From Nocardioides sp. Root682 (lineage in GTDB: Bacteria > Actinomycetota > Actinomycetes > Propionibacteriales > Nocardioidaceae), in assembly GCF_001427795.1 (NCBI RefSeq), contig NZ_LMHJ01000001.1, positions 2,564,539-2,628,538 of the forward strand: a DNA stretch of 64,000 nt, written 5' to 3'. The position numbers and the translations under genes were made by a program. Each line of letters starts with the position of its first letter. The first letter of the stretch is position 1. This document shows positions 14,569 to 23,116 of this stretch, piece by piece. A model generated the notes under the pieces. It saw only the letters and a program-made list of their open reading frames with translations, ran no database searches and was not told where the DNA came from.

Positions 14569-16506
14569 GTGTCCATCTCCACCACGCCGTCCGCTCCGTC
14601 ATCCCGGCCTGACGGCACTGTCGCGACGACCGACGAACACCCAGCCGAACACGTGGCCGAGCAGCCCGAACACACCCGCCCCTGGTGGCAGGTGATGTGC
14701 CTGACCGGCGTCGACTACTTCTCCACGCTGGGCTACCAGCCGGGCATCGCGTTCCTCGCGGCCGGCCTGCTCAGCCCGCTGGCGACGATCATCCTCGTGC
14801 TGCTCACCCTGTTCGGGGCGCTGCCCGTCTACCGCCGTGTCGCGCAGGAGAGCCCGCACGGGCAGGGCTCGATCGCGATGCTCGAGCGCCTGCTGCCCCG
14901 GTGGCGCGGGAAGATCTTCGTGCTCGTCCTGCTCGGGTTCGCGATGACCGACTTCATCATCACGATCACCCTGTCGGCCGCCGACGCGAGTGCGCACGTC
15001 GTGGAGAACCCGCACGTCCCGGACTTCCTGCACGGCCAGGAGCTGTGGATCACCCTCGGCCTGATCGCCTTGCTGGGTGGGGTGTTCCTCCGCGGCTTCA
15101 AGGAGGCCGTCGGTGTCGCCGTCGTCCTGGTCGTCACGTACCTGCTGCTCAACGCCGTCGTCATCGGGGTGGCCGCGGTGCACGTCGTCCAGAACGGTCA
15201 CGTCGTCACCGACTGGTCCACGTCGCTCACCGCCGAGCACGGCAACATTGCGCTGATGATCGCGGTGTCGTTGACACTGTTCCCGAAGCTGGCGCTGGGC
15301 CTGTCCGGGTTCGAGACCGGTGTCGCCGTGATGGGCCACGTCAAAGGCGCTCCCGATGACGACCCGATCCGGCCGGAGACGCGGATCCGCAACACGAAGC
15401 GGCTGCTGACGACGGCCGCGCTGATCATGAGCGTCTACCTGATCGCGTCCAGCCTGGTCACCACCCTGCTCATCCCCACCCAGGAGTTCGAGGACGGCGG
15501 CGAGGCCAACGGCCGTGCCCTGGCCTTCCTGGCCCACGAGTACCTCGGCAACACCTTCGGCACCGTCTACGACGCCTCGACCATCCTGATCCTCTGGTTC
15601 GCCGGCGCCTCGGCGATGGCCGCGATGCTGGCCCTGATCCCTCGTTACCTGCCGCGCTACGGCATGGCGCCGGAGTGGGCGGGCGCGGTGAAGCCGCTGG
15701 TGTGCGTGCTGACCGCGACCGCGTTCCTGATCACCTGGATCTTCGACGCCGATGTCGACGCGCAGGGCGGCGCCTACGCCACGGGCGTCCTGGTGCTGAT
15801 CACGTCGGCGAGCGTCGCGGTGGCGCTCGCCGCGCGCAAGGCGCGCCAGCGCGGCTGGACGATCGGCTTCTCCCTGATCGCCCTCGTCTTCACCTACACG
15901 ACCCTCGACAACATCAAGGAGCGTCCGGACGGCGTGAAGATCGGTGGCTGCTTCATCGCCGCGATCATCGCGGTGTCCCTGCTCTCCCGCCTGACCCGGT
16001 CGCTGGAGCTGCGCACCACCGAGATCGAGTACGACGCCAAGGCGGACGCGTTCATCCGCGACTGCGCGCGCCGTACCCTCCGGCTGGTCGCCCACGACCC
16101 GGAGCACCGCGACGCCGGCGCCTACCGCGCGAAGGTGCGCCAGATCGTGGACTCGCACGACCTGCAGAACGGCGGGGACCTGGTCTTCGTGGAGGTGGTG
16201 GTCGAGGACTACTCCGACTTCGAGAGCCGGATCGAGGTCGAGGGCTCCGTCGTGCACGGCGAGTTCCGGGTGCTGCGGGTGCACGCGGCGACCATCCCGA
16301 ACGCGCTCGCCGCACTGCTGCTCGACCTGCGCGACAAGTCGGGTGTGCGGCCGCACATGTACTTCGAGTGGACCGAGGGCAGCCCGATCGCGCAGATGGC
16401 GCGGTTCCTGCTGTTCGGCACCGGCGAGGTGGCGCCGCTGACCCGCGAGGTGGTCCGCCGGGCCGAGAAGGATCCGAAGCGGCGGCCGCACGTGCACGCG
16501 GGCTGA
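14569..16506 (+). CDS. APC-superfamily permease with long cytoplasmic tail (possible potassium or amino-acid transporter)
   Basis: A membrane transporter of about 645 residues. The N-terminal cytoplasmic part is followed by the first helix motif [21 protein letters not shown], about 12 hydrophobic segments up to about residue 475, and a C-terminal domain of about 170 residues (from [15 protein letters not shown]) without transmembrane helices. Families of this type are annotated as amino-acid transporters; some APC members with cytoplasmic tails import K+. The divergent kdpDE-like operon and the phased repeats point to potassium or osmotic control (inference). GTG 14569 or TTG 14557 may start translation. 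Confidence 0.8.
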   Translation: MSISTTPSAPSSRPDGTVATTDEHPAEHVAEQPEHTRPWWQVMCLTGVDYFSTLGYQPGIAFLAAGLLSPLATIILVLLTLFGALPVYRRVAQESPHGQGSIAMLERLLPRWRGKIFVLVLLGFAMTDFIITITLSAADASAHVVENPHVPDFLHGQELWITLGLIALLGGVFLRGFKEAVGVAVVLVVTYLLLNAVVIGVAAVHVVQNGHVVTDWSTSLTAEHGNIALMIAVSLTLFPKLALGLSGFETGVAVMGHVKGAPDDDPIRPETRIRNTKRLLTTAALIMSVYLIASSLVTTLLIPTQEFEDGGEANGRALAFLAHEYLGNTFGTVYDASTILILWFAGASAMAAMLALIPRYLPRYGMAPEWAGAVKPLVCVLTATAFLITWIFDADVDAQGGAYATGVLVLITSASVAVALAARKARQRGWTIGFSLIALVFTYTTLDNIKERPDGVKIGGCFIAAIIAVSLLSRLTRSLELRTTEIEYDAKADAFIRDCARRTLRLVAHDPEHRDAGAYRAKVRQIVDSHDLQNGGDLVFVEVVVEDYSDFESRIEVEGSVVHGEFRVLRVHAATIPNALAALLLDLRDKSGVRPHMYFEWTEGSPIAQMARFLLFGTGEVAPLTREVVRRAEKDPKRRPHVHAG

Positions 16507-16513
16507 CCGGACC

Positions 16514-16563
16514 GGGAAGTCATACGAACTGGTCGCTCGGGCAGCCAGATCGCATGACGTCCC
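16514..16563. repeat. 50-bp dispersed palindrome, copy A
   Basis: The left arm GGGAAGTCATACGAACTGG pairs imperfectly with the right arm CCAGATCGCATGACGTCCC around the loop TCGCTCGGGCAG. It begins 7 bp after the permease stop. Copies B (49186) and C (49965) share the same arms and loop frame. Confidence 0.85.
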
Positions 16564-16625
16564 GCGCGGCGTTACTCGCCAGTCACCCCTAGCCGGATGT
16601 CGGCGGCCCGTTCTAGCGTCGAAGC

Positions 16626-17216
16626 ATGACGGCTTCCTTCACGCTCGACATCGACGTCGCACGCCCCGAGCCACCGCTCGCAGGTGACGAGACGGCGACC
16701 CTGCTCGGCTCGCTCGAGCGCCAGCGCCTGACCTTCGCGTGGAAGTGCGGCGACCTCGAGGACGAGGAGCTCGGGCTGACGCTCGGCAGGTCGACGATGA
16801 CGCTCGGTGGGCTCCTCAAGCACCTCGCGCTGGTCGAGGACGAGGTGTTCACGCGAGCGCTGCTGGGGCGTCCGTTGCCGACGCCGTGGGACACCGTCGA
16901 CTGGGAGCGTGACTCCGACTGGGAGTGGCGAACGGCGGCTGACGACAGCGCCGAGTCGCTCTACGCGCTGTGGCAGGGCGCCGTACGCCGTTCCCGCGCT
17001 GCGGTCGCGAAGGCCATGCGGGGCGACGGGCTCGACCACCCTGCTGATGCCTTCGTGCACGGGGGTCACCCCAGCCTGCGTCGCCTGGTCGTCGACATGA
17101 TCGAGGAGTACGCCCGCCACGTCGGCCACGCCGACCTCCTGCGCGAGTCGATCGACGGCCTGACCGGCGAGGACCCGTCCGACGTCGTGGCGGCCTACCC
17201 GCGGCTGGATGCCTGA
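16626..17216 (+). CDS. DinB-like (DUF664) protein
   Basis: A 196-residue four-helix DinB-superfamily protein. The metal-binding His pattern is visible in TLGGLLKHLALVEDE (first His) and in MIEEYARHVGHADLLRE (final two His), as in mycothiol- or bacillithiol-transferase-like members. The actual thiol or substrate is unknown. Its last 8 bp overlap the pterin-dehydratase gene, so the two are translationally linked. Confidence 0.88.
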   Translation: MTASFTLDIDVARPEPPLAGDETATLLGSLERQRLTFAWKCGDLEDEELGLTLGRSTMTLGGLLKHLALVEDEVFTRALLGRPLPTPWDTVDWERDSDWEWRTAADDSAESLYALWQGAVRRSRAAVAKAMRGDGLDHPADAFVHGGHPSLRRLVVDMIEEYARHVGHADLLRESIDGLTGEDPSDVVAAYPRLDA

Positions 17217-17547
17217 CGTGGCCCACGCCTACGAGTCACTCAGCGCCGAGGAGTTCACTGCCGACGAAGGCGTCGAGGACTGGCGCGTCTCGGGGGTCAC
17301 CGCCGAGGCGGTCTTCGCGACCGGCAGCTTCGTCACCGGGCTGGCCCTGGTCAACGAGATCGGCCGCTTGGCCGAGGAGGTCAACCACCATCCCGACCTG
17401 ACCCTGACCTACCCCAGGGTCGGCGTCAGCCTCACCACGCACGACACGGGCACCCTCACCACCGCCGACCGCGACCTCGCTCGTGCGATCTCTGCCGCGG
17501 CGCGTGCACTGGGGGTCGTGGCGGACCCCGGCTCGACCGACGCCTGA
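17209..17547 (+). CDS. 4a-hydroxytetrahydrobiopterin dehydratase (PCD/DCoH family)
   Basis: A 112-residue pterin-4a-carbinolamine dehydratase. The family hallmark NHHPDL (H60, H61) and the preceding FVTGLALVNEIGRLAEEV helix are present, followed by YPRVGVSLTTHDTGTLTTADRDLARAI with the third conserved position. It recycles the oxidised pterin of aromatic hydroxylases or acts in molybdopterin/folate-related metabolism; no hydroxylase gene is near. It overlaps the DinB-like gene. Confidence 0.92.
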   Translation: MPDVAHAYESLSAEEFTADEGVEDWRVSGVTAEAVFATGSFVTGLALVNEIGRLAEEVNHHPDLTLTYPRVGVSLTTHDTGTLTTADRDLARAISAAARALGVVADPGSTDA

Positions 17548-17701
17548 CCGGTCACCTCGGGCGACCGGACCGGGCCGCGCCTGTGGTGAAGAACGCGGTG
17601 ACCAGAAGGCGCCTTTGCCCATCAACCTGTGTCACGGTGTAGCAGAATCATCAACGCCCATGGGGGGTTTGTTGCCCTCCCTGGCAGAGGGGGGTGGCGT
17701 T

Positions 17702-18358
17702 GTGGTCGATGGACTCATGGGGATGGCCGACGTGCCCGCTCCCGTGCCGTACGACGACGGTCCGGCGTCGTACGAGCTGTTCGGGGTGAACTGGGTCCGC
17801 CGGGTCCTGCACCTCGAACGGATCCTGAGGACGGTGGACCAGGTGCTGGGCGACCAGATCGCGCTGGGACCGATCGGTGCCGGCCCCGGTCGCGCCTTCG
17901 CGAGCATCAGCTTCGTCGGTACCTACCACCCGACCACCGGCCACGAGATTCCTGCCGAGCTGCTGACCTACGCGTTGAACCTGCCGATCAGCGTGGTCTT
18001 CGACCTCGACCTGCCGATGGACCGGCTGACGTTCAACGGCGAGGTGGTCATCCCGTTGGTCCTGGTGGTGCACACCGAGGAGCCGTTGAAGCTCCGCCTC
18101 GAGCTGCGCACACCGACCGAGGACCAGATCCAGCTCCAGCTCCACACCGACACGCGCCGCGGATCGGTGATCCGCAAGATCGCCGGGATCGACGGCGAGC
18201 TGCGCCGCTTCGTGCTCAAGGTGATCGACACCGAGCTGCGCAAGCCCTACGTCAAGAAGGCGACGCACCTGGACATGGAGGCGTTGATCAGCGAGGCCTG
18301 GCCCGCACTCACCCAGCAGTTCCTGCCGCGGGGACCCGAGGACCGCCGGAGCGAATGA
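17702..18358 (+). CDS. Conserved hypothetical protein
   Basis: A protein of about 218 residues that I do not recognise. The central part (ISFVGTYHPTTGHEIPAELL and PISVVFDLDLPMDRLTFNGEV) alternates strands with charged turns, suggesting a beta-rich lipid- or ligand-binding fold. The C-terminus (RKPYVKKATHLDMEALISEAW) is helical. No signal peptide is seen from GTG 17702, which has AGAGGGGGG 7 nt upstream; ATG 17660, 17717 and 17723 are alternative starts. It stands alone upstream of the surface-protein locus. Confidence 0.65.
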   Translation: MVDGLMGMADVPAPVPYDDGPASYELFGVNWVRRVLHLERILRTVDQVLGDQIALGPIGAGPGRAFASISFVGTYHPTTGHEIPAELLTYALNLPISVVFDLDLPMDRLTFNGEVVIPLVLVVHTEEPLKLRLELRTPTEDQIQLQLHTDTRRGSVIRKIAGIDGELRRFVLKVIDTELRKPYVKKATHLDMEALISEAWPALTQQFLPRGPEDRRSE

Positions 18359-18638
18359 GCGGCTGAGCGTCAACCGGGGGGCAGTGAGACGCAGATCACC
18401 GACGGCCAGGGTTAAATCTGGCGGATCCCCACCAATTGGGTCCTTGGTCCCGGGCTGGTCCCCTACGTTGTTCGGAGGAACCGGTTGCCCGTGGGGGTTG
18501 CAACCGGTCGGAGTGCGAACGGCCGCGCAGGGACGCGTCGGTCGGATCGGCTCCGCATCGCCCTTCTTCGGAAGCGATGCCTGGTTGTTGTTGGACGAGG
18601 CCGCGGACTGCCCGCGCCCGAACACGTGGGGACACACG
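18359..18638 (+). other. 280-bp leader region of the first surface-protein gene
   Basis: No credible gene is seen. The notable structure is a hairpin with 9-bp perfect arms ACCGGTTGC (18480-18488) and GCAACCGGT (18500-18508) around 11 nt. The last 20 bp (ACGTGGGGACAC before the start codon) match the leader of the second surface-protein gene at 20818-20834, so both mRNAs share an untranslated start. Promoter elements could not be placed confidently. Confidence 0.55.
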
Positions 18639-20480
18639 ATGCTTGACTCTTCGCGCCCTTTGCGGCGCCCATTCTCGCGTGGAGGCCGGCTCGCGCTGGT
18701 CGTGCCGACCGCGCTCCTCGCCGTCACGGCGATGATCTCGCCCAGCTTCGCGGACGACGTGACGCCCGACGACGGTGGCGAGACGCCCGCCGTGACCGAG
18801 ACGCCCGTGCCGTCGGCCGAGCCGGATCCGGCTCCTGCGGTCGACCCGGCCCCGGCCGAGACGGTGCCCGAGCCGAAGTCCGAGCCGAAGTCGGAGCCCA
18901 AGTCCGGCTCCCAGCACTCCGCCCCGACCCCCGGTGCGGCGTTCACGGACGGTGACGACGAGTCGGCCGACGTGGAGCTCGCCGTCGCCGTCAAGGACGA
19001 CGAGCCCGACGACAAGAAGGTCGTGGTCTGCAAGTACGTCGGCACTCCGCCGGGCGTCCCGGACCACATCATCGTGGTCAGCAAGAACGCCGCCCTCAAC
19101 AAGGGTTGGGTCGAAGGTCAGTTCCCCGGACCGTTCGCGGACGCCCACGACTCGGTCGCCCTGCGCTGGGCCGTCGGCAACGAACAGCCCGGTGACGAGG
19201 AGCTGGGCGACTGCCCGCTCGCCGCGGCCACCGTTCCCGAGGTCCCGGTCACGGACGCCTGTGGTCCTGACAACGCCGTCTACGGCGCGGTCCCGACCGG
19301 CCACTACACGATCCTGCGCAACCTGGACGGCTCCATCACGCTGAAGGCCGACCCTGGCTACGAGTTCCCGGGCGGCTCCGACGAGCACGTCTTCGTGGCC
19401 CCGACGGACTCGAACGAGCCGTGCGACGAGCCTTCCGAGATCGAGGCTCCCGAGATCCCGGTCACCGACCCCTGCGGTCCCGACAACGCCGTCTACGGCG
19501 ACGTCCCCGCCGGTGCCTACGACGTCGACCGCCACGACGACGGCAGCATCACGCTGACCGCCCTGGGCGACGCGACCTTCGCCGGTGGCGACAAGACCCA
19601 GGACTACCCCGCCCCGGTGGACAACGGCGTGGTCTGCACCGACACCGAGAACGAGAAGAAGGTCGTCGTCTGCAAGTACGTCACGACGCCGGGTGGCGAG
19701 CTCGACCACATCATCATCGTCAGCATTGCGACGCTCATCCAGGACGGCTGGGACGGCGTGACCTTCCCCTTCGACTTCGGTGACGCGCACGACTCCCGCG
19801 CGATCCGCTTCGCGAAGGACGGTGAGCACAAGGATGACGTCCCGCTCATCGACTGCTCCGACGAGGAGCCGGCCGAGATCGAGCCGCCGGTCGTTCCGAT
19901 CGAGGACTCGTGCGACACCGGCAACGCCGTCTACGGCGAGGTCCCCGAGGGTGCCTACGACGTCAAGGTCAACGAGGACGGCAGCATCACGCTGACCGCC
20001 CTGGGTGACGCGACCTTCGCCGGTGGCGACAAGACCTACGACTACCCGGTGCCGGTCGAGGAGAACACCGAGGCCTGCCCGATCGTCGACGACACCCGGG
20101 TGGTGCTGTGCACCTACCCGGCGACGGCCCGCGCGGCAGCGCCTCTCGGCACGATCGTGATCCTCGACCTGCTCGACGTGGTCGCCCACGGCTTCGACGG
20201 CGTCTTCCCGTTCGACTTCGTCGAGGGCAGCACGGCGTCGACCGTGATCCGCTACGCCAACGAGGGCGAGGTGGCCGAGGACATCGACGCCATCGCCTGC
20301 GGCGTCGACGGTGAGATCGAGGAAGAGGTTCCGGGCGAGGTCGGTGGCATCGCCGAGGAAGCGCCGGCCGCTGCTCTCCCCGACACCGGTGGCCCGGCTG
20401 GCTGGCTGGTGCCGCTCGGTGCCGGACTGGTCCTGGCGGGTGCCGCCCTGGTGCTGGCCCGTCGCCGCGAGACCGTCTGA
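18639..20480 (+). CDS. LPXTG cell-wall-anchored surface protein 1
   Basis: A 613-residue exported protein. An RR-containing signal peptide (LALVVPTALLAVTAMISPSF, cleavage near SFA-DD) is followed by an acidic Pro-rich stretch with PKSEPKSEPKS repeats. Next come modules of two kinds: about 50-residue units beginning VVVCKYV..TP with IIVVS and FPF..DAHDS, and about 70-residue units beginning DACGPDNAVYG with GSITLTALGDATFAGG. Paired Cys occur in each unit. It ends with LPDTG, a hydrophobic helix and RRR, a sortase signal. No sortase is in the window. The ATG at 18639 follows a leader shared with the next gene. Confidence 0.88.
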   Translation: MLDSSRPLRRPFSRGGRLALVVPTALLAVTAMISPSFADDVTPDDGGETPAVTETPVPSAEPDPAPAVDPAPAETVPEPKSEPKSEPKSGSQHSAPTPGAAFTDGDDESADVELAVAVKDDEPDDKKVVVCKYVGTPPGVPDHIIVVSKNAALNKGWVEGQFPGPFADAHDSVALRWAVGNEQPGDEELGDCPLAAATVPEVPVTDACGPDNAVYGAVPTGHYTILRNLDGSITLKADPGYEFPGGSDEHVFVAPTDSNEPCDEPSEIEAPEIPVTDPCGPDNAVYGDVPAGAYDVDRHDDGSITLTALGDATFAGGDKTQDYPAPVDNGVVCTDTENEKKVVVCKYVTTPGGELDHIIIVSIATLIQDGWDGVTFPFDFGDAHDSRAIRFAKDGEHKDDVPLIDCSDEEPAEIEPPVVPIEDSCDTGNAVYGEVPEGAYDVKVNEDGSITLTALGDATFAGGDKTYDYPVPVEENTEACPIVDDTRVVLCTYPATARAAAPLGTIVILDLLDVVAHGFDGVFPFDFVEGSTASTVIRYANEGEVAEDIDAIACGVDGEIEEEVPGEVGGIAEEAPAAALPDTGGPAGWLVPLGAGLVLAGAALVLARRRETV

Positions 20481-20834
20481 TCCGAGGCAACCGGTCTGAC
20501 CGGATGATCGCCCCGTCGCAGCTCAGCTGCGGCGGGGCGATTGCCTTCCGGGAGCGTGCACCGCCCCTGGAGGCCCCGTCGGACTATCGTTTCCGATGGT
20601 TTTGGGCAAAATCCGTCGAATTCGGCGTCGATGGCGCTAACAACCCGCCTAACGTCCGTGGTGGGAGCTGATCGCGAGTGGGGTTGTGATCAGCAAGAGG
20701 GAGTGTTCGACCGAGGTCACGCACAGTCGCGTGGCCGGGGCCGAGCGCTCCTTTTTCGGTTTGGGGCCGTCCCGCTGTGACGAACTCCAGGCCACGGGTC
20801 ACCGTGGCCGACCAAGACGTGGGGACACAACGAC
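20481..20834 (+). other. 354-bp intergenic region between the two LPXTG genes
   Basis: It holds a terminator for the first gene (20507-20541), a dyad GCTGATC/GATCAGC at 20667-20694 and a more AT-rich patch near 20585-20650 that probably contains the promoter of the second gene. It ends with ACGTGGGGACACA, shared with the first gene's leader. No coding sequence is convincing. Confidence 0.55.
20507..20541 (+). terminator. Terminator after surface protein 1
   Basis: ATCGCCCCGTCGCAGC pairs with GCTGCGGCGGGGCGAT over 16 bp (one G-T pair) with a 3-nt loop, 26 bp after the stop codon. No T-tract follows. Confidence 0.75.
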
Positions 20835-22967
20835 ATGAAGACATCTTCGCGGCGCGCGCGCCGCCCGCTCCGTCGCGGAGGCCGGCTCGCGCTGGTCGTG
20901 CCGACCGCGCTGTTGGCCATCACTGCGATGGTCTCGCCCAGCTTCGCCGACGACGTGACGCCCGACGACGGCGGCGACCCGCCGGCCGTGGTCGAGACGC
21001 CCGCCGCTGACCCGGCACCTGCTCCCGACCCGGCACCTGCTCCCGACCCGGCACCTGCTCCGCCGAAGGACGAGCCGAAGGACGAGCCCAAGGACGAGCC
21101 CAAGGACGAGCCCAAGGACGAGCCCAAGGCTGAGGAGCCCGAAGCCGAGGAGCCCAAGGCCGAAGAGCCCGCCGCGGAGCTCCAGGAGATCCCCGCGGAC
21201 GCCGTACCTGCCGGTGAGGAGGCCGACGAGGGCGCCAAGCTCGTCCAGAAGGCCGCCATCCAGGCCCTCGACGTGATCAACACCGACAAGGTCATCGTCT
21301 GCAAGTACTCCGCCACTCCTGAGCTGGGCGAGAAGGCCCAGACCGTGGTGATTCGTGACCGGCCGAAGTCGGTGACCCTGCCCGTCACGTTCCCCTTCGA
21401 CTTCCAGGACGCCCAGATCGCCTCGATCGCGGTCCGGCACCCGTTGCAGGGCGAGAACTCCAACACGCTCGACGTCGACAAGGAGTGCCCGCCGTACGTT
21501 CCGCCGGGCATCGTGGTTGCTCCCGACCTGGACGTCAACGACGCCTGCGGTCCCGGCAACGTCGCGTATGTCCTGCCGCCTCCGCCGGGGCACTACACCT
21601 ACGTGCTGAACGACAACGGCAGCGTCACGCTGACCGCCACCACCGGCTACGTGTTCCCCGGTCCGTCGGCGACGTACACCTACGACCCGCCGGTCGACTC
21701 GAACGCACCCTGCCCGGCCACGGCGCCGGACCGGCCCGGGACCACCGACCCGTGCGGCCTGAACAACGCGTACTTCTCCTCGGTGCCCCCGAGCACCGAG
21801 CAGTACACGGTGGTTCCCTCACCCCTGGTGAAGCCGACCACGATCACGATCTCCGCCAACCCCGGCTTCGCGTTCAACCCGCCCGGTGATGTCGTCTACA
21901 CGGTCGTGGACTCGGGCGAGCCGTGCTTCGGTCCCATCCCCCCGGAGCCGACCACGGTCGACGACTGCGGTCCGGGCAACGCCTACTTCACCGACATCCC
22001 GCCGAGCACCGACGAGTACACGGTGCTCCCCGAGCCCGAGGAGAAGCCGACCAAGGTCACCTTCACCTCCACTCCCGGCAACGCGTTCGACGGTGGTCTG
22101 ACCGAGTTCTCCTACACCGTCGTGGACGAGAACGTGCCGTGCCCGGCCACTGCTCCGGGCAGGCCCGCGACCATCGATGACTGTGGTCCGAACAACGCGT
22201 ACTTCACCGACGTGCCGGAGAGCACCGAGGAGTACACGGTGGTGGCTGAGCCGGCCGAGAAGCCGACCACGGTCACGATCACGGCCAACGAGAACTTCGT
22301 GTTCACCCCGGACGAGCCGGTGATCTACACCGTCGTCGACTCGGGCGACCTGTGTGTCGTCGTGGCTCCGGAAGAACCCGACGTGACCGATGACTGTGGT
22401 CCGGACAACGCCTACTACACGACGGTGCCGGAGAGCACCGACGAGTACACGGTGGTGGCCGAGCCCGAGGTGAACCCGACCAAGATCACGATCACGGCCA
22501 CCGAGGGCAACGCGTTCGACGAGCAGGACACGCTCGTGATCGTGTACGAGGTCACCGACAGCGGTGAGGCGTGCCCGATCTACGTGGCGTGCGTCTACCC
22601 GACCGCACAGGTCGATGGCGCAACCCGCGTTCCGGTCACGGTGATCCCCAAGGGCGTCATCGACATCATCGACCAGGCTGAAGCGCTCCTCAACGGCTTC
22701 CTCGGGACCTACCCGTACAGCTACACGGCTGGTGCCACGACGGTCAAGATCCTCCAGGAGCTCGCTCCCGGTACGGATCCGGCCAGCCTGGACGCCGCGA
22801 CCCTGTGTGGATCGGTCGCAGGCATCGTCGAGGAGCCGCCGACGGTCGGTGGCATCGCGGAGCTGCCGGACACGGGTGGCCCGGCCGGTTGGCTGGTGCC
22901 GTTCGGGGTGCTGCTGACGATGGCAGGCGCCGCACTGATCATGGTGAGGCGACCCCACTCCGCCTGA
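20835..22967 (+). CDS. LPXTG cell-wall-anchored repeat protein 2
   Basis: A 710-residue paralogue of the preceding surface protein. Its signal region (GRLALVVPTALLAITAMVSP) is nearly identical, followed by PAPAPDP and KDEPKDEPKDEP low-complexity spacers. A CKYS-type module leads into five repeats of about 70 residues (about 21530-22570), each opening D.CGP.NAYF, continuing ST.EYTV..EP..KPT.VT and ending with one Cys, so one disulfide per repeat is likely. A CVYP module and an LPDTG sortase signal with hydrophobic helix and RRPHSA close it. It is probably a wall-bound stalk exposing the N-terminal domain. Confidence 0.88.
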   Translation: MKTSSRRARRPLRRGGRLALVVPTALLAITAMVSPSFADDVTPDDGGDPPAVVETPAADPAPAPDPAPAPDPAPAPPKDEPKDEPKDEPKDEPKDEPKAEEPEAEEPKAEEPAAELQEIPADAVPAGEEADEGAKLVQKAAIQALDVINTDKVIVCKYSATPELGEKAQTVVIRDRPKSVTLPVTFPFDFQDAQIASIAVRHPLQGENSNTLDVDKECPPYVPPGIVVAPDLDVNDACGPGNVAYVLPPPPGHYTYVLNDNGSVTLTATTGYVFPGPSATYTYDPPVDSNAPCPATAPDRPGTTDPCGLNNAYFSSVPPSTEQYTVVPSPLVKPTTITISANPGFAFNPPGDVVYTVVDSGEPCFGPIPPEPTTVDDCGPGNAYFTDIPPSTDEYTVLPEPEEKPTKVTFTSTPGNAFDGGLTEFSYTVVDENVPCPATAPGRPATIDDCGPNNAYFTDVPESTEEYTVVAEPAEKPTTVTITANENFVFTPDEPVIYTVVDSGDLCVVVAPEEPDVTDDCGPDNAYYTTVPESTDEYTVVAEPEVNPTKITITATEGNAFDEQDTLVIVYEVTDSGEACPIYVACVYPTAQVDGATRVPVTVIPKGVIDIIDQAEALLNGFLGTYPYSYTAGATTVKILQELAPGTDPASLDAATLCGSVAGIVEEPPTVGGIAELPDTGGPAGWLVPFGVLLTMAGAALIMVRRPHSA

Positions 22968-22973
22968 CCGTGG

Positions 22974-23022
22974 TCGGGTGCCCCTCACCGGACATTGTCC
23001 GGGAGCAGTGAGGGGCACCCGA
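22974..23022 (+). terminator. Terminator hairpin after surface protein 2
   Basis: TCGGGTGCCCCTCAC pairs perfectly with GTGAGGGGCACCCGA over 15 bp. The interior contains a smaller hairpin CCGGAC/GTCCGG. Confidence 0.75.
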
Positions 23023-23041
23023 CGACCCGGGTCCGCCCGGG

Positions 23042-23081
23042 GTTCGCTCCGTCGGCGTAGCGCTACATCGACGGAGCGAAC
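23042..23081. terminator. Second terminator hairpin, between convergent genes
   Basis: GTTCGCTCCGTCG and CGACGGAGCGAAC form a 13-bp perfect stem around a loop that holds GTAGCGCTAC. It lies between the surface-protein gene and the convergent sigma-factor gene and can act in both directions. Confidence 0.7.
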
Positions 23082-23116
23082 GTCGTTTCCGGCCGGGTCG
23101 AATCAGCCGGGCGGGA

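Noticed and set aside
14599..16497. 632-codon open frame on the minus strand opposite the permease
   Set aside because: It mirrors the permease codons in a high-GC genome, is composed of repetitive Arg/Asp/Gly/Gln-rich sequence and has no ribosome site or recognisable domain.
18407..18510. Riboswitch (c-di-AMP or similar) in the leader of the first LPXTG gene
   Set aside because: A 9-bp hairpin and G/C-rich blocks are visible, but I cannot align the conserved core of any riboswitch class.
17651..20189. Long minus-strand frames opposite the first LPXTG gene
   Set aside because: Low-complexity shadows of the plus-strand gene, which has a signal peptide, modular repeats and a sortase signal.
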